Source of the DNA: Roseiarcus sp050010035
GTDB lineage: Bacteria > Pseudomonadota > Alphaproteobacteria > Rhizobiales > Beijerinckiaceae
Assembly (NCBI GenBank): GCA_050010035.1
Contig: JBEKLU010000133.1
Span: 1 to 14,247, forward strand
Direction of reading: 5' to 3'
DNA length: 14,247 bases
Shown here: piece after piece, positions 7,293-14,247 of the stretch
Numbering within the stretch: the first letter of the stretch is position 1
Layout: every line of letters starts with the position of its first letter
Position numbers and translations under genes: made by a program
The notes under the pieces: generated by a model
Database searches by the model: none
Seen by the model: the letters and a program-made list of their open reading frames with translations, nothing else
Told to the model about the DNA's origin: nothing

Positions 7293-8046
7293 GGCGCCGA
7301 AGGATCCGATGCGCGCGGCGCAGGCGAACATGCGCCCGGCCGGGATCAAGCGCTTCTTCAAGCAAGCCAGCGTCGGCGCGGCTGAAGGCGGGGGCTTCGC
7401 GCTGCTGCTCGACGGGCGGCGCGCGCGCACGCCCGCCAAGAAGCCGCTGATCCTGCCGACCCGCGCGCTCGCCGAAGCGGTCGCCGCCGAATGGGCGGGG
7501 CAGGGCGCGACGATCGATCCCGCCGCCATGCCGCTGACCCGCCTCGCCAATTCCGCGCTGGACGGCGTCGCGGCGGCGATGGAGGCGACCCGCGCGGAGA
7601 TCGCCGGCTACGCGGGGGCAGACCATCTGTGCTACCGCGCCGAGACGCCCGAAGCGCTCGTTGCGGCGGAGACGGAAGCGTTCGATTCCGTGCTCGACTG
7701 GGCAGGGGAGGCGCTCGGCGCGAAGTTCCTGGTCGCGCAGGGCGTGGTTCACGTCCGCCAGAGCGAGGGCGCGCTGCAAGCGGTCCGCGCCGCGCTTCGA
7801 TCCGTCGAAGACCCGTTCGCGCTCGCCGCGCTGCACGTGATGACGAGCCTCACCGGCTCCGCGCTTCTCGCGCTGGTAGTCGCGCGCGGGCGCCTGAGCG
7901 CCGAGGAAGCCTGGCGCATCGCCCATGTCGGCGAGGATTTCCAGATCGCCAATTGGGGCGAGGACGAAGAGGCCAAGGACCGCCGCGCCGCGCGCTGGCG
8001 CGATTTCGAGGCGGCGGCGCGGGTCGTCGGGGCATCGGAGGAATGA
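7285..8046 (+). CDS. ATP12-family F1-ATPase assembly chaperone
   Basis: The 253-residue protein begins MSEAPKDPMRAAQANM. It shows the ATP12 family signatures in order: RFFKQASV (about 23-30), FALLLDGRRARTPAKKPL (38-55), MPLTRLANSALD (82-93), ADHLCYRAETPEALV (112-126), and near the end the VGEDFQIANWGEDEEA segment. In mitochondria Atp12 binds the F1 alpha subunit before it assembles with beta; the alphaproteobacterial homologues are believed to do the same in the cytoplasm, though this is less well established. The ATG at 7285 overlaps the RluC stop (7290-7292) by 8 bases, so translation is probably coupled. From memory, related genomes often place a HAD-family phosphatase gene between these two; none is present here. 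Confidence 0.9.
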   Translation: MSEAPKDPMRAAQANMRPAGIKRFFKQASVGAAEGGGFALLLDGRRARTPAKKPLILPTRALAEAVAAEWAGQGATIDPAAMPLTRLANSALDGVAAAMEATRAEIAGYAGADHLCYRAETPEALVAAETEAFDSVLDWAGEALGAKFLVAQGVVHVRQSEGALQAVRAALRSVEDPFALAALHVMTSLTGSALLALVVARGRLSAEEAWRIAHVGEDFQIANWGEDEEAKDRRAARWRDFEAAARVVGASEE

Positions 8047-8157
8047 AGGGGACGCGCCGAGTCGGCTACGCTCCGCGCGGTTCATCCCAATGTCGCACGC
8101 CGCCCCCGTTTCCGCCCCGCCTGCGCCGTGCTAAGCCCGCCAGTGGAATTACACACC

Positions 8158-8192
8158 GCCGTCATGGCCGGGCTTGTCCCGGCCATGACGGC
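8158..8192. repeat. Intergenic palindrome of the Rhizobiales dispersed type
   Basis: A perfect inverted repeat with 15-base arms (8158-8172 and 8178-8192) encloses a 5-base loop, CTTGT. The core CATGGCCGGG / CCCGGCCATG is a motif I recognise as a common intergenic repeat in Rhizobiales genomes. It lies between the ATP12 gene and pccB, in transcribed orientation for either strand. There is no T-run after it, so it is not a classical intrinsic terminator, although the RNA stem would be very stable. Confidence 0.75.
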
Positions 8193-8244
8193 AGTGAAGG
8201 TTTCTGTGCGTGGCGTTGTCCCGTCGCGCCCGTCAAGCCAATAC

Positions 8245-8248
8245 GGAG
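8245..8248 (+). promoter_or_regulatory. Ribosome binding site deciding the pccB start
   Basis: GGAG lies 9 bases before the GTG at 8258. That start gives VKQMLARLE, which fits the usual N-terminus of the family, whereas the in-frame GTG at 8210 would add 16 atypical residues. Confidence 0.55.
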
Positions 8249-8257
8249 TCGGTCCCC

Positions 8258-9790
<1,533 letters not shown>

Positions 9791-9941
9791 GCGACTGTTC
9801 CGGCGATGGTGCGCCGCCCGCGCCCGCCCGCTTCATCTTCTTGAAACCATGCGTCTTCGCAGCGCCTTAACCGTTTCGGCAGGCGCTTGGGCGGATTCAC
9901 GACCTGGCAAGCCTTCGCGCCCAAACTCCCTGACATAACAA

Positions 9942-9959
9942 GCCGCCCGATGAGGCGGC
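9942..9959 (+). other. Short hairpin between pccB and the small gene
   Basis: GCCGCC and GGCGGC form a 6-base-pair stem with a 6-base loop, 25 bases before the ATG at 9984 and about 150 bases after the pccB stop. It could be a weak terminator or an mRNA processing structure. There is no U-tract after it, and in GC-rich DNA such stems arise by chance. Confidence 0.3.
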
Positions 9960-9983
9960 GGGGGTGTCGGACAGGGTTGCGTT

Positions 9984-10424
9984 ATGACGTTCACCGTGGA
10001 TAGGAGCCGCACGATCATCAGCGCGATGATCCACGGCCGCAGAGTCAGTGCGATGGACGTCGCCTGGCTCCGGCGCGAAGTGTTCGCCGACGGCCCGGTT
10101 TCGCGCGAGGCGGCGGACGAGCTCTTCGCCGTCGAGCGCGCCGGGCTCGCCAACGCGCCCGAATGGACGCAATTCTTCGTCGAGATGATCGTCGAGCACA
10201 TCGTCTGGCAGGCGCGGCCGTCCGGCGTCGTCAGCGAGGCGCAGGCGGAATGGCTGATCGAGCGCGCCGACGAATGCGCCTCTGTCAATGCGCTGGCGGC
10301 GCTGGTGGCGGTGCTCGGCGAGGCCCACCGCGCGCCGGCCTGGTTCCTGGCAGCGGTGCGCGCGCGCGCCGCGCGCGGCTGGTCCGGGGTCGAGGCGGCG
10401 CTGGCGGCCGCGAGCGCGGGATAG
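9984..10424 (+). CDS. Conserved hypothetical protein in the propionyl-CoA carboxylase locus
   Basis: The 146-residue, probably cytosolic protein has no signal peptide or membrane segment. It is mostly helical, with LRREVFADGPVSREAADELF (about 29-48), EWTQFFVEMIVEHIVWQARP (about 59-78), and a C-terminal EAHRAPAWFLAAVRARAARGW (about 112-132). I recall close homologues in the same place between pccB and pccA in other Hyphomicrobiales, always named hypothetical. The first part, with acidic residues and the VSREEA-like pattern, loosely recalls EF-hand or TerB-like helical repeats, but no complete motif can be shown. AGGG lies 7 bases before the ATG. Position suggests a role with the carboxylase, for instance assembly or regulation; that is inference. 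Confidence 0.75.
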   Translation: MTFTVDRSRTIISAMIHGRRVSAMDVAWLRREVFADGPVSREAADELFAVERAGLANAPEWTQFFVEMIVEHIVWQARPSGVVSEAQAEWLIERADECASVNALAALVAVLGEAHRAPAWFLAAVRARAARGWSGVEAALAAASAG

Positions 10425-10501
10425 TCCCTTTTGTTAGGCGGGTGGGCCACGGCGCTGTTTACGCGCCGCTCGCGCTCCAATAGAACCGCCGGAGCGACAA
10501 G

Positions 10502-10518
10502 GGCCCTCAACCAGGGCC
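10502..10518 (+). other. Hairpin in the pccA leader
   Basis: GGCCCT and AGGGCC form a 6-base-pair stem around CAACC, ending 16 bases before the pccA ATG and just ahead of its GAGGGGG ribosome site (10526-10532). It could affect ribosome access or simply reflect GC-rich sequence. Confidence 0.3.
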
Positions 10519-10534
10519 GTCCTCCGAGGGGGCA

Positions 10535-12538
<2,004 letters not shown>

Positions 12539-12587
12539 CGCGCGAAGGCGGGTCGTCCCGCGCCCGTCCCGCGGCAATGGCTCTTTC

Positions 12588-12593
12588 AAGGAG
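12588..12593 (+). promoter_or_regulatory. Ribosome binding site deciding the RidA-family start
   Basis: AAGGAG sits 7 bases before the GTG at 12601, an ideal Shine-Dalgarno. The in-frame ATG at 12577 has no such site and would add 8 residues, so the GTG is the better start. Confidence 0.65.
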
Positions 12594-12600
12594 TTCGATC

Positions 12601-12996
12601 GTGCCCCCTCGCCGCCTCATTTCCTCCGGCTCGCCGTTCGAAGCGGCCTGCGGCTACTCGCGGGCCGTCTGCGACGGGGATTTGGTGTTCATTTCCGGCA
12701 CCACCGGCTACGACTACGCGACGATGACGATCCCCGACGACGTCGCCGCGCAGGCGCGCAACGTCTACAAGACGTTCGCCGCCGTGCTGGCCGAGGCGGG
12801 CGGAGGGCTGGAGAATATCGTGAGCCTGCGCACCTTCGTCACCAGCGCGGATTATTGCGTGCCGGTTCTCGAAGCTCAGGGCGAAGTCTTCGCCGCGATC
12901 CGGCCCGCGGCGGCGATCTACGTGATCGCGGGACTGCTCAGGCGCGAAATGAAGGTCGAGATCGAGGCCGTGGCGCGTCTCGCGTCGGGCCGCTGA
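12601..12996 (+). CDS. RidA (YjgF/YER057c/UK114) family protein lacking the catalytic Arg
   Basis: The 131-residue protein has the RidA fold signatures SPFEAACGYSRAV, DLVFISGTTGYD, AQARNVYKTFAAVLAEAGG and MKVEIEAVARL. RidA itself hydrolyses reactive enamine/imine intermediates from PLP enzymes and needs an Arg in a PARS-type motif. Here that place reads RPAAAIYV, with Ala104 instead of Arg, so it belongs to a Rid subgroup unlikely to be an imine deaminase. The conserved Glu120 of the VEIEA motif remains. The family forms trimers with clefts between subunits that bind small metabolites. It starts 62 bases after pccA on the same strand and is probably the last gene of that transcript, followed by a strong hairpin. 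A ligand linked to acyl-CoA metabolism is a guess from context. Confidence 0.87.
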   Translation: MPPRRLISSGSPFEAACGYSRAVCDGDLVFISGTTGYDYATMTIPDDVAAQARNVYKTFAAVLAEAGGGLENIVSLRTFVTSADYCVPVLEAQGEVFAAIRPAAAIYVIAGLLRREMKVEIEAVARLASGR

Positions 12997-13006
12997 ATCG
13001 GCGCTC

Positions 13007-13026
13007 CGCCGCCGCGGACGGCGGCG
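13007..13026 (+). terminator. Hairpin after the RidA-family gene
   Basis: CGCCGCCG and CGGCGGCG form a perfect 8-base-pair GC stem with a CGGA loop, 10 bases after the RidA-family stop. It is well placed to end the pcc transcript. No clear U-tract follows, so termination may be inefficient or Rho-assisted. Confidence 0.45.
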
Positions 13027-13036
13027 CGATCCGTGT

Positions 13037-13053
13037 TAGAATAACAAATATTC
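13037..13053 (+). promoter_or_regulatory. AT-rich patch with -10-like box before the CusF-like gene
   Basis: TAGAAT (13037-13042) matches 5 of 6 bases of the -10 consensus, and the overlapping GAATA-ACAAA-TATTC (13039-13053) is a 5-base inverted repeat. It stands out in very GC-rich surroundings, 16 bases before the ATG at 13069. There is no good -35 box. A regulator site or a weak promoter are both possible. Confidence 0.3.
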
Positions 13054-13068
13054 CACAGGGAGGGTACG

Positions 13069-13446
13069 ATGTCGATTGCGCCGGGGCGTTCGGCGACCAT
13101 TTGCGCGATTGTCCTCGGCCTTGCGGCCGCGTGCGCGACATTGCCGTGCGATCGCGCGTTCCTGCGCTCGGCCGTGGGGATCGCCGCCGCGCATGCGCAG
13201 GAGACCGCGGCGACCGGCATTTTCCACGGCGTCGGCGTCGTCAAGGCGATCGACGCGGCCACCGGCGCGCTGACGCTCGACCACGAAGAGATCAAGGGCT
13301 TCATGGCGGCGATGGAAATGATGTATCGCGTCAAGCCGCGCGAGATCAGCGCGGGCTTGCGCGTCGGCGATCACGTCGCCTTCGACATCGACGCCGAGCA
13401 TTACACCATCGTCGGGGTCAAGGTCATCGAGCCCGCGAAGCAATAG
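13069..13446 (+). CDS. Secreted CusF-like copper-binding protein
   Basis: The 125-residue protein has a hydrophobic N-terminus (about 10-24) and a second Ala-rich stretch ending AHA-QE at 41-45, a plausible signal peptidase I site. The mature part is the small CusF-type barrel, with GVGVVKAIDAATGALTLDHE, then GLRVGDHVAFDID and YTIVGVKVI. In CusF a His, a Trp and two Met bind Cu(I)/Ag(I). Here His72, Met82 and Met84 match the His and the two Met, and the Trp region reads GFMAAMEMM, with Met79 near the Trp place. The likely role is a periplasmic copper carrier or buffer. AGGGAGGG lies 4 bases before the ATG. No copper efflux genes are visible nearby; the convergent cytochrome-like gene is 24 bases away. 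The signal peptide is longer than usual, so the start or cleavage site is less certain. Confidence 0.78.
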   Translation: MSIAPGRSATICAIVLGLAAACATLPCDRAFLRSAVGIAAAHAQETAATGIFHGVGVVKAIDAATGALTLDHEEIKGFMAAMEMMYRVKPREISAGLRVGDHVAFDIDAEHYTIVGVKVIEPAKQ

Positions 13447-13470
13447 GTTTCCCCGCGAGCCAAACCGCCG

Positions 13471-14247
13471 TCAATTCGCGTCGGTCAGAATCGCGACGAA
13501 GCCGCGCCCGAGCGCGTTGGAGACCGCCTGGTGGCAGGCCATGCAGCTCGACGGCAGATCCTGCGCATAGGTCTCCATCGTGACGTTGACGAGATTCTCC
13601 GCCGGCGCGCCGTTCTCCGCGGCGATCTGATAGGGCTCGGCCGGCGTCAGCGGATCGATGCGCAGGCCGGGAAAATAGACGCCGTCGTTCGCCGGCGTCG
13701 GCGGCTGCGTCACCGTCGGCCACTGCGTCGCGACCAGCATGTAATGAGCCCATACGGTCCCGCGGATTTCCGGCAGCGACCAATAGGCGCGGTTCATCGC
13801 CATGGTCTCGGTGTTGATCGGGTGCTTGCGGATGACCTGCATCGGCTCCGGGTCGATCCGGGGAGGATTGCCCGGCCCGACCGGTTGCGCCAAAGGCGAA
13901 TCCGCCGGCGGCGCGATCTCGCTCTGCTCCAGGGCGGGATTGTTAAAGGAGTAAGGGGCGCCGGCGTCCTTCGCGTCGGGTTCGCGCGCCGCGCCGCCGC
14001 CGACGGGCGGCACGTTGTCGACGTGCTCGAAGGTGCTCCACAGCCATTGCGGCCGATATTTCGTCTTCACCGCGATGTGCAAGCCCACCAGCGCGACGTC
14101 GCGCGCGGCGCAGACCGGCTTTCCTGCCGCCAGGCTCTTCGCCACGTCGACGACCTCGGCGCCCGTGACGACGTAATAGCGGCTTCGAATTGCTGGCGTC
14201 TCGGCGTCGGTTAGGATGCGCCAGGCCGCCTTGACCGCGATCGACCC
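13471..14247 (-). CDS. c-type cytochrome-like protein, single visible CxxCH (5' end outside window)
   Basis: The frame is open from the right edge to the TGA at 13471-13473, giving 258 visible codons. A GTG at 14145 could be taken as a start, but 34 coherent residues precede it (for example VKAAWRIL and RYYVVTGAEVVDV), so the true start lies beyond the window. Visible segments are ARDVALVGLHIAVKTKYRPQ, WLWSTFEHVDNVPP, and a C-terminal CMACH heme-binding motif (codons at 13531-13545) about 20 residues before the end. Covalent heme implies export and periplasmic maturation; the signal peptide would be in the missing part. The WSTFEHVDNVPP type segment recurs in a poorly characterised family of bacterial cytochrome-like proteins. 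Partner and reaction are unknown. More heme motifs could lie upstream of the window edge. Confidence 0.75.
   Translation of the reverse strand, partial: GSIAVKAAWRILTDAETPAIRSRYYVVTGAEVVDVAKSLAAGKPVCAARDVALVGLHIAVKTKYRPQWLWSTFEHVDNVPPVGGGAAREPDAKDAGAPYSFNNPALEQSEIAPPADSPLAQPVGPGNPPRIDPEPMQVIRKHPINTETMAMNRAYWSLPEIRGTVWAHYMLVATQWPTVTQPPTPANDGVYFPGLRIDPLTPAEPYQIAAENGAPAENLVNVTMETYAQDLPSSCMACHQAVSNALGRGFVAILTDAN

Noticed and set aside
6120..7550. 476-codon minus-strand open frame over the RluC and ATP12 genes
   Set aside because: Both genes beneath it have unmistakable family motifs, and this frame has none.
8158..8192. Reading the palindrome as an intrinsic terminator of the ATP12 gene
   Set aside because: No T-run on either strand and over 110 bases from the stop; the dispersed-repeat reading fits better.

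Overview
The window is GC-rich DNA from an alphaproteobacterium, most likely of the order Hyphomicrobiales (Rhizobiales). Three things point there: an ATP12-family F1-ATPase assembly chaperone next to an RluC-type pseudouridine synthase, a split propionyl-CoA carboxylase locus with a small conserved gene between its beta and alpha genes, and an intergenic palindrome of a kind I recognise as dispersed in Rhizobiales genomes. Genus cannot be fixed from this sequence; a methylotroph or Beijerinckiaceae/Methylocystaceae relative is only a guess.

Layout. Bases 1-68 probably hold the last 21 codons of an unidentified plus-strand gene. Bases 140-4510 (minus strand) hold an accessory-looking two-gene cassette. 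A NUDIX hydrolase fused to a macro-like domain comes first, followed with no gap (TAG then ATG) by a 985-residue protein that joins about 12 membrane segments to a patatin-like phospholipase. This block has visibly lower GC in places than the rest. It is the best candidate for an undescribed system: an ADP-ribose-type nucleotide module coupled to a membrane lipase. Bases 4511-4819 hold no gene I can support. Bases 4820-5977 (minus) carry a glutathione S-transferase preceded by a small eRF1-like 'translational machinery' protein, probably one transcript.

From 6231 the plus strand is core genome. The RluC-type synthase overlaps an ATP12 chaperone gene by 8 bases. After a 15-bp-arm palindrome come pccB, a small conserved hypothetical gene, pccA and a RidA-family gene that lacks the catalytic arginine. 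PccA and PccB together make the biotin-dependent enzyme that carboxylates propionyl-CoA to methylmalonyl-CoA, which then enters the TCA cycle as succinyl-CoA. A strong hairpin follows the RidA gene. A small secreted CusF-like copper-binding protein comes next. It converges on a minus-strand c-type cytochrome-like gene that runs off the right edge, so its N-terminus is missing.

Nearly all other long open frames are antisense or out-of-frame shadows produced by high third-position GC. I saw no tRNA, rRNA, CRISPR array, insertion sequence or attachment site.
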